DNA from: JBGNFV01 sp049645705
GTDB taxonomy: Bacteria; Bacteroidota; Bacteroidia; Cytophagales; Cyclobacteriaceae
Assembly: GCA_049645705.1 (NCBI GenBank)
Contig: JBARUK010000028.1
Span: 18,877-82,876, forward strand
Length of the DNA: 64,000 nucleotides
Direction: 5' to 3'
Shown: positions 17,360 through 25,866 of the stretch, one piece after another
Numbering within the stretch: position 1 is the first letter of the stretch
Layout of the letters: each line of letters begins with the position of its first letter
Translations under genes and position numbers: made by a program
Notes under the pieces: generated by a model
Seen by the model: only the letters and a program-made list of their open reading frames with translations
Databases searched by the model: none
What the model was told of the DNA's origin: nothing

Positions 17360-18430
17360 ATGACGGATTTAGAATCGTTACGTAAAGAAATAGATGACCT
17401 GGACAGTGAGCTGCTGCAGCTGCTGAATAAGCGTATGGACGTAGTCCGCAGAGTAGGAGAACTCAAAAAGGTCAACCGTGCGGTAATCTATCGCCCTGAG
17501 AGGGAAAAGGCTATCCTGGACCGGCTGGCTTCTTTAAATGAAGGTTTGCTTAACCGTTCGGCCATTGAGGCTATTTTTCTGGAGATATTTGCCGTGAGCC
17601 GAAATATTGAACTACCGGAAAAGATCACATACCTCGGCCCGGAAGGAAGCTTTACCCATCAGGCGGCAGAGAGTCGCTTCGGGGCTATGAGCGAATACCT
17701 GCCTGTAGCTTCTATCTCTTCAGTATTTGATATGGTGGAAACGGACCGCGCACGCTTTGGTGTGGTACCGATAGAGAATAACCTGCAGGGGGTGGTGCAA
17801 GAAACATTTGAAGGCCTTACTAAAACCAATCTGAACATAGTAGCAGAAATCCCTCTGCCCATCCATTTTTCTTTTTCCACACTCTCAGAAACGATCGGTG
17901 ATATCCGTCGTATTTACTCACGTGATATAGCTTTTCGCCAGTGCAGCAAATTTCTAAAAGAAACCTATGACCTCAACGATGTTGACCTCATACCGGTAGA
18001 CAGTACCAGCAAAGCAGCAAAAATGGCGTCCGGCAAGCCTGATAGTGCAGCCATCTGCTCTCATATAGCGGCGCGTCAATACAACCTTCCCCTGTTATTT
18101 GAGAACATAGAGGACTCCTCGGACAACATGACCCGTTTCCTTATTCTGGCAAAGGATGTGGTGAACAAAATCGGCAAAAATGATAAGACAACAATACTGG
18201 CGAGACTGGGAGAGGAAACCGGCAGCCTTGCCGGCTTCCTTAAAGACTTTCATGATAATGGTGTAAGCCTTACCCGCATAGAAAGCCGCCCGGCCCGGCG
18301 AGGCAAATCATTTAAGTACTGGTTCTTTATCGACTTTATTGGCCATTTTGAAAATGAAAATGTCCGTAAAGTACTAGAAAAACACAAAGATCACATCAAA
18401 CTACTAGGCAGTTACGTACGACTGGTATGA
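17360..18430 (+). CDS. pheA: Bifunctional chorismate mutase / prephenate dehydratase (P-protein)
   Basis: Converts chorismate to prephenate and on to phenylpyruvate for phenylalanine synthesis. Three domains in order: AroQ chorismate mutase (about residues 1-90, 'LRKEIDDLDSELLQLLNKR'), prephenate dehydratase (about 90-270, 'ITYLGPEGSFTHQAA', 'FGVVPIENNLQGVVQET', 'NMTRFLIL'), and a regulatory ACT domain ('GSLAGFLKDFHDNGVSLTRI', 'ESRP' motif for Phe binding). The VPIEN loop reads NLQG where many homologues have S-x-x-G. ATG 17360 is preferred to an in-frame TTG 6 bp upstream; length 356. Confidence 0.94.
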   Translation: MTDLESLRKEIDDLDSELLQLLNKRMDVVRRVGELKKVNRAVIYRPEREKAILDRLASLNEGLLNRSAIEAIFLEIFAVSRNIELPEKITYLGPEGSFTHQAAESRFGAMSEYLPVASISSVFDMVETDRARFGVVPIENNLQGVVQETFEGLTKTNLNIVAEIPLPIHFSFSTLSETIGDIRRIYSRDIAFRQCSKFLKETYDLNDVDLIPVDSTSKAAKMASGKPDSAAICSHIAARQYNLPLLFENIEDSSDNMTRFLILAKDVVNKIGKNDKTTILARLGEETGSLAGFLKDFHDNGVSLTRIESRPARRGKSFKYWFFIDFIGHFENENVRKVLEKHKDHIKLLGSYVRLV

Positions 18431-18434
18431 TTTA

Positions 18435-18989
18435 TCAGGGCTGGATATTAACCGTGGTAGTTAGCTGATAAGGGCGATTGTTGTACCACAGGGCAAACTG
18501 CTGCTCACCTGCCTGGTCGGGCCCTTGCGTTAGCAATACGATAAACTGATTTTCGCTGCCGGGCTCATACTCATCAAACGGTACCGGGTATATGGCCTGC
18601 TCACTCTGTAGTACGACTTCCATGATGTCGTTTAGCGGGGCATAGGGCTGATGTAGCTCATCGTACGTTTTTAGGCTGATAACTTGAGTAGAATCTAATA
18701 TCTGCTCCTTAGAAGGGCAGGCAGACCCCTGGAAAAAAGTCATTACCATAGCCACACTGTCATACCGGATAGATTCTCCTTTCTCTATTTCCGTGAGCGA
18801 AATACCCTGGAAAGAATCCTTAGTCAGTATTCTGTAAACAGAGATATTCAGTGACGGCGTAGAAGGGTCGCACCCCATTTCGTTGGGTGATGCCACATCG
18901 TTGTCTGCATCCAGACAGGAGGGTAGGCATGCTGCAAATAATAATACAGCCAGATAAAAAAGAAGTATCGTATTGTTTTTAACTCTCAT
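18435..18989 (-). CDS. Hypothetical lipoprotein
   Basis: 184 residues. N-terminal 'MRVKNNTILLFYLAVLLFA' is a signal sequence; two candidate lipidation Cys follow ('FAAC' and 'LPSC'), the second adjacent to acidic 'LDADND'. The mature part has several Cys ('MGCDPST', 'SACPSKEQ') and ends in beta-rich sequence. No known domain recognised. It converges on pheA with a 4-bp gap and no visible terminator. Confidence 0.7.
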   Translation of the reverse strand: MRVKNNTILLFYLAVLLFAACLPSCLDADNDVASPNEMGCDPSTPSLNISVYRILTKDSFQGISLTEIEKGESIRYDSVAMVMTFFQGSACPSKEQILDSTQVISLKTYDELHQPYAPLNDIMEVVLQSEQAIYPVPFDEYEPGSENQFIVLLTQGPDQAGEQQFALWYNNRPYQLTTTVNIQP

Positions 18990-19064
18990 TTTTCCATGCA
19001 GGTCCTTGCAATAAAGAAAGACAGCAAAATTGGCGTAAAGGTTGGAACGGCAATGCTTTTACCT

Positions 19065-19319
19065 TCATATTAGATTGACCGGCAGGTTTATCTGGTCGGC
19101 ATAAAACTTTACCCGTGTGTGAGTCCTGTCCATAGGTTCTACTTTTTCTACCATGTCTTTTTTGTGGTTATAGAACACCTCGACATAATAGTTATTCAGC
19201 AGGTATAGGTTAACCTTGTACCCATAGTACCGGATATTTGTCACAAAACTACCTTCTTCATAAAGAAGCCTGATCTTTTCGTGCATTTTAAGCTCGATAA
19301 ATTCTTCTTCCTCTATCAT
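19065..19319 (-). CDS. Conserved small hypothetical protein
   Basis: 84 residues from the ATG at 19319, chosen because AGGAGA lies immediately upstream, one of the few strong Shine-Dalgarno sequences in this window; an ATG 15 bp further up lacks one. The protein is soluble, Tyr-rich and mixed alpha/beta: 'MIEEEEFIELKMHEKIRLLY' then 'YYGYKVNLYLLNNYYVEVFY'. It resembles small proteins annotated as hypothetical across Bacteroidota. Function unknown. Confidence 0.7.
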   Translation of the reverse strand: MIEEEEFIELKMHEKIRLLYEEGSFVTNIRYYGYKVNLYLLNNYYVEVFYNHKKDMVEKVEPMDRTHTRVKFYADQINLPVNLI

Positions 19320-19397
19320 TCTCCTAAAAATCAACCGCTAAAAATAAGTAAAACGACTGAAAGGTTAAAGATGTATTCCGGTCAGGCATAAAATGAA

Positions 19398-19425
19398 AAA
19401 GCCTTTCTGCATGCAGAAAGGCTTT
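19398..19425 (-). terminator. Intrinsic terminator of tRNA-His
   Basis: A perfect 28-bp palindrome with 14-bp arms (AAAGCCTTTCTGCA and its complement) lies 4 bp beyond the tRNA 3' end and is followed on the minus strand by TTTTTCATTTT. Confidence 0.75.
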
Positions 19426-19429
19426 GAAG

Positions 19430-19504
19430 GGTGAGAGACGGGATTCGAACCCGCGACCTCCTGAACCACAATCAGGCGTTCTAACCAACTGAACTACAAT
19501 CACC
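19430..19504 (-). tRNA. tRNA-His (anticodon GUG)
   Basis: Cloverleaf readable on the minus strand: D-arm 'AGTTCAGTTGGTTAGAAC', anticodon loop with GTG (19469-19467), T-arm 'CGCGGGTTCGAATCCCG'. The extra 5' G(-1) paired with C73, the His identity element, is present at 19504/19430. Two adjacent acceptor-stem positions (5-68 and 6-67) are T-C and T-T rather than pairs. CCA is not encoded. Flanked by its own promoter and terminator. Confidence 0.93.
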
Positions 19505-19516
19505 GTTTAAGGACTG

Positions 19517-19547
19517 CAAATGTATAAAAGCAATTTTTATCGTACAA
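19517..19547 (-). promoter_or_regulatory. Bacteroidota-type promoter of tRNA-His
   Basis: On the minus strand TTG (19547-19545), 20 bp, TACATTTG (19524-19517), a perfect TTG-N20-TAnnTTTG, ending 12 bp before the tRNA. Confidence 0.8.
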
Positions 19548-19561
19548 GTTTTTGTACCGGG

Positions 19562-20902
19562 TTAATTTTTATGAAAAAGTAATCTGCTGCCTTTTTTACT
19601 CTCGTCGATATGTCCTTTTTCATACACTACGTGGCCATTGACCAAAGTATGCGTTACCGCATGAGAAAATTCTCCGCCTTCCAGCGGCGACCAGCCACAT
19701 TTATACAACAGGTTTTCTTTACTTACTTTCCACTTGTCGGTCTTTTCTACTAATACCAGATCAGCAAAGTACCCTTCGCGGATATAGCCACGGTCCCTTA
19801 CCCGGAACAGTTCCGCTACAGAGTGGCTCATTTTCTGGACGATCTTCTCACGCGTAAAGATCCCCTGCTCACACATCTCCAGCATGGCCAACAGACTGTG
19901 CTGAACCATAGGTCCTCCGGAGGGGGCCTTAAAGTATGTATTTTGCTTTTCTTCAATAGTATGGGGTGCATGATCTGTAGCTACCACATCCACTATGTCG
20001 TTGATAACCGCCTGCCGGATGGCCTCCCGGTCTTCGGCCCGCTTTACTGCAGGGTTCCACTTAATAAGCGTCCCTTTTTCATCATACTGTGAATCATCAA
20101 ACCACAGATGATGGATACATGCCTCACAGGTGATCTTTTTTTCTTTAAGGGGAAGTGAGTTGCTGAACAGCTCCAGTTCCCTGGCAGTAGAGATGTGCAG
20201 CACATGCAATCTCGTGCCGTATTCTCCTGCCAGTCCTACCGCCAGTGAAGAAGACAGATAACACGCCTCCTCACTCCTGATAACCGGGTGAAAAGCAATA
20301 GGCACTTCGTCTCCGTACTTTTCTCTGAACAAAGCCTCGTTCTTTCTGACTGTGGCTTCATCTTCACAGTGAGTAGCTATCAGCATATCTACTTTAGAGA
20401 ACAGGTTTCGGAGAGTCTGTTCATTATCTACAAGCATATTCCCTGTAGAACTCCCCATAAATACCTTCACTCCACACACTTTTTCGCGGTCCGTCCTGAG
20501 TACCTCCTCTATATTATCATTGGATGCCCCCATGAAAAACGAGTAGTTGGCCAGCGAAACCTCGGAGGCCCGCCTATACTTGTCTTCCAGCAGCCCCTGC
20601 GTCAGGGCCTGAGGTTTGGTATTAGGCATTTCCATGAAGGAGGTGGTACCGCCTGCTACTGCTGCCTTTGCTTCGGTGTATATTTCAGCTTTGTGAGTAA
20701 GGCCGGGTTCACGAAAGTGCACCTGGTCGTCTATTACGCCGGGAAAAAGGTAAGCACCATTGGCATCTATTACCCTGTCGGCCTTTTCACCGGATAGGCC
20801 TGAGGCTATTTTTTCAATGCGATCTCCTTTCACCAGCACATCGCCGGTAAAGGTCTTACCTTCGTTCACTATATTTGCATTCAGAATCAGAACTGAGCTC
20901 AT
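19562..20902 (-). CDS. pyrC: Dihydroorotase
   Basis: Zinc amidohydrolase closing carbamoyl-aspartate to dihydroorotate in pyrimidine synthesis. Seen: the metal-binding motif 'DDQVHFREPGLTHKAEI' (D-x-H-x-R in place of the usual DxHxH), 'GGTTSFMEMPNT', 'HVLHISTARE', and the catalytic 'VVATDHAPHT'. The 446-residue length fits the type I/multifunctional class. A frame extension of 42 bp exists, but the ATG at 20902 gives 'MSSVLILNANIVNEG', the usual beginning. Divergent from the DEAD-box helicase, start-to-start distance 53 bp. Confidence 0.92.
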   Translation of the reverse strand: MSSVLILNANIVNEGKTFTGDVLVKGDRIEKIASGLSGEKADRVIDANGAYLFPGVIDDQVHFREPGLTHKAEIYTEAKAAVAGGTTSFMEMPNTKPQALTQGLLEDKYRRASEVSLANYSFFMGASNDNIEEVLRTDREKVCGVKVFMGSSTGNMLVDNEQTLRNLFSKVDMLIATHCEDEATVRKNEALFREKYGDEVPIAFHPVIRSEEACYLSSSLAVGLAGEYGTRLHVLHISTARELELFSNSLPLKEKKITCEACIHHLWFDDSQYDEKGTLIKWNPAVKRAEDREAIRQAVINDIVDVVATDHAPHTIEEKQNTYFKAPSGGPMVQHSLLAMLEMCEQGIFTREKIVQKMSHSVAELFRVRDRGYIREGYFADLVLVEKTDKWKVSKENLLYKCGWSPLEGGEFSHAVTHTLVNGHVVYEKGHIDESKKGSRLLFHKN

Positions 20903-20955
20903 ACTTTTTAGACTTATTTCTGTTTCACTCCCTAGTATACCCACACATTTTCGCT

Positions 20956-22290
20956 ATGCCGCAAGATATTAACAATTTCGAAGACTTTAAGCTGAACCGC
21001 CAGCTTCTCAACGCCATAGAAGATCAGGGGTATGAACATCCTACGCCTATACAACAGAAGGCCATACCGCTGGTCAAGGCCGGCCATGACCTGTTCGGCA
21101 TAGCTCAGACAGGTACGGGCAAAACGGCCGCTTTCGTATTGCCTCTGCTATACAAACTAAAGTACGCCCAGGATAACGGACCGAGAGCACTCATCATTAC
21201 TCCTACGCGGGAGCTGGCGCTGCAGATCGAGGATGAGGTCAGAAAACTCAGTAAATATACTGATCTACGTACGGTAGCTCTATACGGCGGTAAGGGGCCA
21301 AAGACCCAGATAGAGGCTGTACAGGCAGGTAGCGATATTATCGTAGCCACACCGGGAAGGCTCATGGACATTTACAAATCCGGCGAGCTGATCCTTAAGC
21401 AAATAGGCACCCTCGTAATAGACGAGGCAGATAAGATGATGGATATGGGATTTATGCCCAAGATCCGAAAGCTGCTTGAGGTCATACCGGTAAAGAGGCA
21501 AAATCTGCTGTTTTCTGCCACTATGCCTGACAAAGTGGTGACGCTGTCGGAAGAGTTTCTGGAATGGCCTGAAAGGGTAGAGGTGACCCCACAGGCTACT
21601 GCAGCCGAGACAGTAGACCAGGCTCTGTACGAAGTACCTAACACCAGGACTAAGATAAACCTGCTGGAACACCTGCTAAACGATACGGAATCCTATAACC
21701 GGGTGATCGTATTTACCCGGACCCGCGAAACGGCAAATAATGTATATAAGTACCTTAACCGAAGATACAAGGATGATGAACTGCGGGTTATCCACGCAAA
21801 TAAAGGGCAGAACACCCGGACGAATGCCATGGAAGCCTTTAAAGATGGCGAGGTCCGTATACTTGTGGCTACAGATGTAGCATCCAGAGGGATAGATGTA
21901 AACGATGTGAGTCATGTGGTGAACTTCGATATCCCTCTCATCTTTGAGGACTATGTTCACCGGATAGGCCGTACGGGCAGGGCCGAGCAGTCCGGTGTGG
22001 CTATCTCCTTTGCCGATGAAGCGGAACTGTATTATGTAAAGCAAATAGAGAAACTTATACGCCAGCCTATACCCCGCAGGAATATTCCGCAGGTAGTGAA
22101 ACAGGAAAAAACTGATTTTACTGAAAGACAGCGAATTGCACGGGAAGTAGACCGAATTAAGCGAAGAGAAAACCCAGACTACCAGGGAGCATTTCACGAA
22201 AAAAAGAAAAAACCTGCATCACAGCCTAATTGGAAGTCTCAGAACAGGGGAAAAGGGAAAGGGGGTAAAGGCCGTAGAAAAAAACGCTAG
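20956..22290 (+). CDS. DEAD-box ATP-dependent RNA helicase (RhlE-like)
   Basis: 444 residues with the full motif set: Q motif 'GYEHPTPIQQKAIP', I 'AQTGTGKTAAF', Ia 'PTRELALQ', II 'DEADKMMDMGF', III 'SAT', and VI 'HRIGRTGRAEQSG'. The C-terminal ~70 residues are Lys/Arg/Gly-rich ('GKGKGGKGRRKKR'), a basic RNA-binding tail. Such helicases act in ribosome assembly and RNA turnover. An upstream extension overlaps the pyrC start and is not used; ATG 20956 is correct. It lies directly upstream of the tandem sRNA-like units. Confidence 0.94.
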   Translation: MPQDINNFEDFKLNRQLLNAIEDQGYEHPTPIQQKAIPLVKAGHDLFGIAQTGTGKTAAFVLPLLYKLKYAQDNGPRALIITPTRELALQIEDEVRKLSKYTDLRTVALYGGKGPKTQIEAVQAGSDIIVATPGRLMDIYKSGELILKQIGTLVIDEADKMMDMGFMPKIRKLLEVIPVKRQNLLFSATMPDKVVTLSEEFLEWPERVEVTPQATAAETVDQALYEVPNTRTKINLLEHLLNDTESYNRVIVFTRTRETANNVYKYLNRRYKDDELRVIHANKGQNTRTNAMEAFKDGEVRILVATDVASRGIDVNDVSHVVNFDIPLIFEDYVHRIGRTGRAEQSGVAISFADEAELYYVKQIEKLIRQPIPRRNIPQVVKQEKTDFTERQRIAREVDRIKRRENPDYQGAFHEKKKKPASQPNWKSQNRGKGKGGKGRRKKR

Positions 22291-22340
22291 GCCAAAAAAC
22301 CTTAATCGCTGGTTATAACCACCTTATCGACATATAAATT

Positions 22341-22472
22341 CCATTAGTCTAAAGCTCCACACAGACACCGATATTATTACTACATTAGTATCAAATAAAA
22401 GTCTTTCTTTACATAGCTGGTTGAAAAATGGTCTTGGAAAGTAGTAATACTGTTATCCGAGGCCTTTTTTTT
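22341..22472 (+). ncRNA. sRNA-like unit 1 (tandem pair)
   Basis: First of two related intergenic units. Shared blocks with unit 2, in order: CCATTAGTC (22341), CCGATATTA (22368), ACATTAGT (22382), and a 28-bp exact core 22400-22427, followed by a GC-richer hairpin (22430-22464) and eight T. The hairpin sequences of the two units differ yet both pair, which argues for a transcribed RNA with its own terminator. No ORF of useful length lies inside. Transcription start is not established. It could be a trans-acting small RNA; target unknown. Confidence 0.5.
22430..22472 (+). terminator. Terminator of sRNA-like unit 1
   Basis: GGTCTTGGA (22430-22438) pairs with TCCGAGGCC (22456-22464), nine pairs including two G-T, followed by T8. 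Confidence 0.6.
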
Positions 22473-22562
22473 GCTTTATCCATTATTAGAATATTTTTAT
22501 CTACAGAATTGTAGTTTTCATTATGGAAATTAGGCCATTAGTCGAAACGCAATTATTCACAA

Positions 22563-22592
22563 TTGCTTAATCCGATATTAATATTACATTTA
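22563..22592 (+). promoter_or_regulatory. Candidate promoter of sRNA-like unit 2
   Basis: TTG (22563-22565), 19 bp, TACATTTA (22585-22592), one mismatch to TAnnTTTG. The equivalent stretch before unit 1 lacks the TTG. Confidence 0.4.
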
Positions 22593-22626
22593 CATTAGTC
22601 TTTCTTTACATAGCTGGTTGAAAATT

Positions 22627-22663
22627 AAGGTCCCGATTGATACAGTCATTCGGGACCTTTTTT
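22627..22663 (+). terminator. Terminator of sRNA-like unit 2
   Basis: AAGGTCCCGA (22627-22636) pairs perfectly with TCGGGACCTT (22650-22659), 13-nt loop, followed by an uninterrupted T run. Confidence 0.75.
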
Positions 22664-22727
22664 ATTCTACTTGTAGCCCTTCTTTATAAAGCCTTCCCGC
22701 AGAACCAATTTTCTATTAAATTACTTA

Positions 22728-22735
22728 TACCTTTG
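22728..22735 (+). promoter_or_regulatory. Candidate -7 box of gcvP
   Basis: TACCTTTG matches TAnnTTTG and would give a leader of about 45 nt before the ATG at 22786. The -33 region has no clear TTG. Confidence 0.45.
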
Positions 22736-22785
22736 TGATGCATTATTCACATTGATTCCTGAATCTTTTAAGGGGTTTACTTGAT

Positions 22786-25701
22786 ATGAAAATTGATCTG
22801 ACCGCCAGGCAAAATTTCGCCTCCCGTCATAATGGACCGGATGCCAACCAAATCCGGGAAATGCTTCAGACTGTAAATGCTTCTTCCATAGAAGAGCTGA
22901 TCGGGCAAACTATTCCCGACTCTATCCGTCTGAAAAAGCCCCTCGACCTCCCTGACCCTGTTACTGAGAATACTTTTTTGAGTGATTTCAGAAAACTGGC
23001 CTCCGATAATAAGGTGTTTAAAAGCTACATCGGGATGGGCTACTATAATACTATCGTACCGGGAGTGATCCAGCGTAATGTTCTGGAAAATCCGGGGTGG
23101 TATACTGCCTATACACCTTACCAGGCTGAAATAGCCCAGGGAAGACTGGAAGCACTGATCAATTTTCAAACAGCCGTAATGAACCTGACCGGCATGGAGC
23201 TGGCCAATGCCTCTTTGCTGGACGAAGGTACTGCCGCTGCAGAAGCAATGGCCATGCTATTCAGCCTTCGAAAAAAGGATAAAAAGAAAGCGGCTAAGTT
23301 TTTCGTAGACAAAAATACCTTCCCGCAAACCCTGGATCTGCTAAAAACCCGTGCCATACCCATCGGCGTGGAACTGGTAATAGACGATCTGAATACACTG
23401 GACCTGACAGACAGCGACCTGTTTGGGATATTGCTTCAGTACCCTGACGGCAATGGCGAGATCAGAGACCATGAGGATCTTATAAAAACAGCTAAAGACC
23501 AGAATGTATCGGTAGCTGTAGCCACCGACTTACTAAGTCTTACACTGATCAAGAGCCCCGGCGAAATGGGGGCTGATGCAGTAGTAGGCAGCAGCCAGCG
23601 TATGGGTGTGCCTATGGGCTATGGCGGGCCTCATGCAGGCTTCTTCGCTACCAGGGAGGAATTTAAAAGACATATACCCGGCCGTATAATTGGAATATCG
23701 GTAGACAAACAGGGCAACCCGGCCTATCGCATGGCCCTGCAGACCCGCGAGCAACATATCCGACGTGAGAAAGCTACGTCGAATATTTGTACGGCACAGG
23801 TGTTGCTGGCAGTGATGGCTGGCATGTACTGTGTATACCACGGACCCGAGGGCCTGAAACAGATAGCCCTGCGCTCGCATGGTATGGCCCGTCTGACAGA
23901 AGCCGGACTGGAGCAACTAGGCCTGAAGCAACTCAACAGCGCTTATTTTGATACGCTGAAAGTATGGCTTGCAGACGATGAACTCAAAAGCAGGTTAAAA
24001 AGCGCGACTGAAGAGGCTGGCATCAACCTGCGGTACTTCCCGGGCGAAAAAGCCATTGGTATATCTATGGATGAGACGGTACGGGTGGCCGATGTATTCG
24101 AACTACTCGATGTTTTTGCCTCGGTTATTGGTCAGCCCCTGGACAAAGAAGCTCTTCAAAACCTGGCTGACAATCTGGAACTGAACCTGCCTGATACACT
24201 GGTCAGATCATCGGAATATATGGACCATCCGGTATTCCACAGCCTTCGCAGCGAAAGTGAGATGCTTCGCTATATCAAAAAACTCGAAAACAAAGACCTT
24301 AGCCTGGTACATAGCATGATCTCTCTCGGATCATGTACTATGAAGCTCAATGCCACCACAGAGATGGTGCCGGTAAGCTGGGCCGAATTCGGCCAGTTGC
24401 ACCCCTTTGTGCCCATGAGCCAGGCAAAAGGCTACCAGCAGCTGTTTAAAAACCTGGAAACGTGGCTTTCGGAGATTACCGGATTTGCGGCTACATCACT
24501 GCAGCCCAACTCCGGTGCTCAGGGTGAGTATGCAGGCCTTATGGTTATTCGTGCATATCACGAAAGTCGCGGCCATCAACATCGTAATGTAGTCCTCATA
24601 CCATCATCTGCTCATGGCACTAACCCTGCCAGCGGTGTAATGGCCGGCATGGATGTTGTCATTGTAAAATGTGATGACAAAGGAAACATAGACCTGGATG
24701 ACCTGCGAGCTAAAGCAGAGAAGCACAGTGACAAACTAGCTGCCCTGATGGTAACCTACCCCTCTACCCACGGTGTGTTTGAGGAAGCCATTGTAGAGAT
24801 CTGTGACCTTGTCCATGAGCATGGAGGACAGGTCTACATGGATGGGGCCAATATGAATGCCCAGGTAGGGCTTACCAGTCCTGCCAATATTGGTGCGGAT
24901 GTGTGCCACCTGAACCTGCATAAGACATTCTGTATACCACATGGTGGTGGCGGACCTGGCATGGGACCTATATGTGTGGCCGAGCACTTACAGCCTTTCC
25001 TGCCAGGCAATCCTGTAATTACCACAGGGGGCGACCAGGCTATCTCGGCTATCTCTTCTGCTCCATACGGTAGCGCGAGTATTCTAACTATATCTTATGC
25101 TTACATAGCTATGATGGGTGCCTCAGGCCTCAGAGAAGCAACTGAACTGGCCATCCTGAATGCAAACTACATTAAGGAACGCCTGAGCGGTGCTTACGAG
25201 GTATTGTATTCAGGGAAGAACGGCCGCTGCGCTCATGAAATGATCATAGACTGCCGTGAGTTTAAAAAGGCTAATGTCGAGGTGGAAGATATAGCTAAAC
25301 GCCTGATGGACTATGGGTTTCATGCACCTACAGTATCATTCCCGGTACCTGGCACTATGATGATAGAGCCCACGGAGAGTGAAAGCAAGCCTGAGCTGGA
25401 CCGCTTTTGTGAAGCCATGCTGGCCATAAGGGAAGAGATCAGAGAGATAGAAGAGGGTGATACGGATAGTGAGAATAACGTACTGAAAAATGCACCTCAT
25501 ACCCAGGCTATTATTACTTCTGAAAGCTGGGATCGCCCTTACAGCCGGGCCAAAGCTGCTTATCCCCTGGAATACACACGTGACAGTAAGTTCTGGCCTT
25601 CTGTAAGCCGCATAGACTCTGCCTACGGAGACCGCAACCTGATGTGTAGCTGTATTCCGATAGAGGAGTATCAGGAAAAGGAAGAAGCCGTTACTACCTA
25701 G
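22786..25701 (+). CDS. gcvP: Glycine dehydrogenase (decarboxylating), P-protein
   Basis: Glycine cleavage system P-protein: PLP-dependent decarboxylation of glycine with transfer of the aminomethyl group to lipoyl-GcvH. The 971-residue single-chain form has both halves fused. N-terminal 'FASRHNGPDANQIREML', 'YYNTIVPGVIQRNVLENPGW' and the PLP-Lys motif 'LNLHKTFCIPHGGGGPGMGP' are present. gcvT and gcvH are not in the window. glyA, 6 kb away, shares the glycine/one-carbon pool. A strong terminator follows at 25726. Confidence 0.96.
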   Translation: MKIDLTARQNFASRHNGPDANQIREMLQTVNASSIEELIGQTIPDSIRLKKPLDLPDPVTENTFLSDFRKLASDNKVFKSYIGMGYYNTIVPGVIQRNVLENPGWYTAYTPYQAEIAQGRLEALINFQTAVMNLTGMELANASLLDEGTAAAEAMAMLFSLRKKDKKKAAKFFVDKNTFPQTLDLLKTRAIPIGVELVIDDLNTLDLTDSDLFGILLQYPDGNGEIRDHEDLIKTAKDQNVSVAVATDLLSLTLIKSPGEMGADAVVGSSQRMGVPMGYGGPHAGFFATREEFKRHIPGRIIGISVDKQGNPAYRMALQTREQHIRREKATSNICTAQVLLAVMAGMYCVYHGPEGLKQIALRSHGMARLTEAGLEQLGLKQLNSAYFDTLKVWLADDELKSRLKSATEEAGINLRYFPGEKAIGISMDETVRVADVFELLDVFASVIGQPLDKEALQNLADNLELNLPDTLVRSSEYMDHPVFHSLRSESEMLRYIKKLENKDLSLVHSMISLGSCTMKLNATTEMVPVSWAEFGQLHPFVPMSQAKGYQQLFKNLETWLSEITGFAATSLQPNSGAQGEYAGLMVIRAYHESRGHQHRNVVLIPSSAHGTNPASGVMAGMDVVIVKCDDKGNIDLDDLRAKAEKHSDKLAALMVTYPSTHGVFEEAIVEICDLVHEHGGQVYMDGANMNAQVGLTSPANIGADVCHLNLHKTFCIPHGGGGPGMGPICVAEHLQPFLPGNPVITTGGDQAISAISSAPYGSASILTISYAYIAMMGASGLREATELAILNANYIKERLSGAYEVLYSGKNGRCAHEMIIDCREFKKANVEVEDIAKRLMDYGFHAPTVSFPVPGTMMIEPTESESKPELDRFCEAMLAIREEIREIEEGDTDSENNVLKNAPHTQAIITSESWDRPYSRAKAAYPLEYTRDSKFWPSVSRIDSAYGDRNLMCSCIPIEEYQEKEEAVTT

Positions 25702-25725
25702 GCATTGTTCTCCTGAAAATAACTT

Positions 25726-25757
25726 AGCCCTGGTTCTGTTGAGCCAGGGCTTTTTAT
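25726..25757 (+). terminator. Intrinsic terminator of gcvP
   Basis: AGCCCTGG (25726-25733) and CCAGGGCT (25744-25751) form a hairpin with a 10-nt loop, followed by TTTTATTTG. Confidence 0.75.
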
Positions 25758-25866
25758 TTGCATTTTGGTAAGGCGGTTTGACAACTTTACTGGTAGAGAT
25801 AGCGTTTTTGGAAAACAGGCACCTGTTGTTTTTTGCCGGTAGGATTGACGTAAACCTTCCCCATAT

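Larger units (their letters stand above)
22535..22663 (+). ncRNA. sRNA-like unit 2 (tandem pair)
   Basis: Second copy, offset 194-204 bp from unit 1 depending on the block. It keeps CCATTAGTC (22535), CCGATATTA (22572), ACATTAGT (22592) and the 28-bp core (22597-22624), then a perfect 10-bp hairpin and T6. A possible promoter TTG-N19-TACATTTA lies at 22563-22592. The gcvP start is 123 bp downstream, beyond the terminator and behind its own -7 box, so this is more likely a separate RNA than a gcvP leader; a gcvP attenuator is the alternative. Confidence 0.5.

Noticed and set aside
22291..22785. Glycine riboswitch (tandem aptamers) upstream of gcvP
   Set aside because: The tandem layout before gcvP invites the idea, but the conserved glycine aptamer cores I would expect are absent, and each unit is short and ends in its own terminator.
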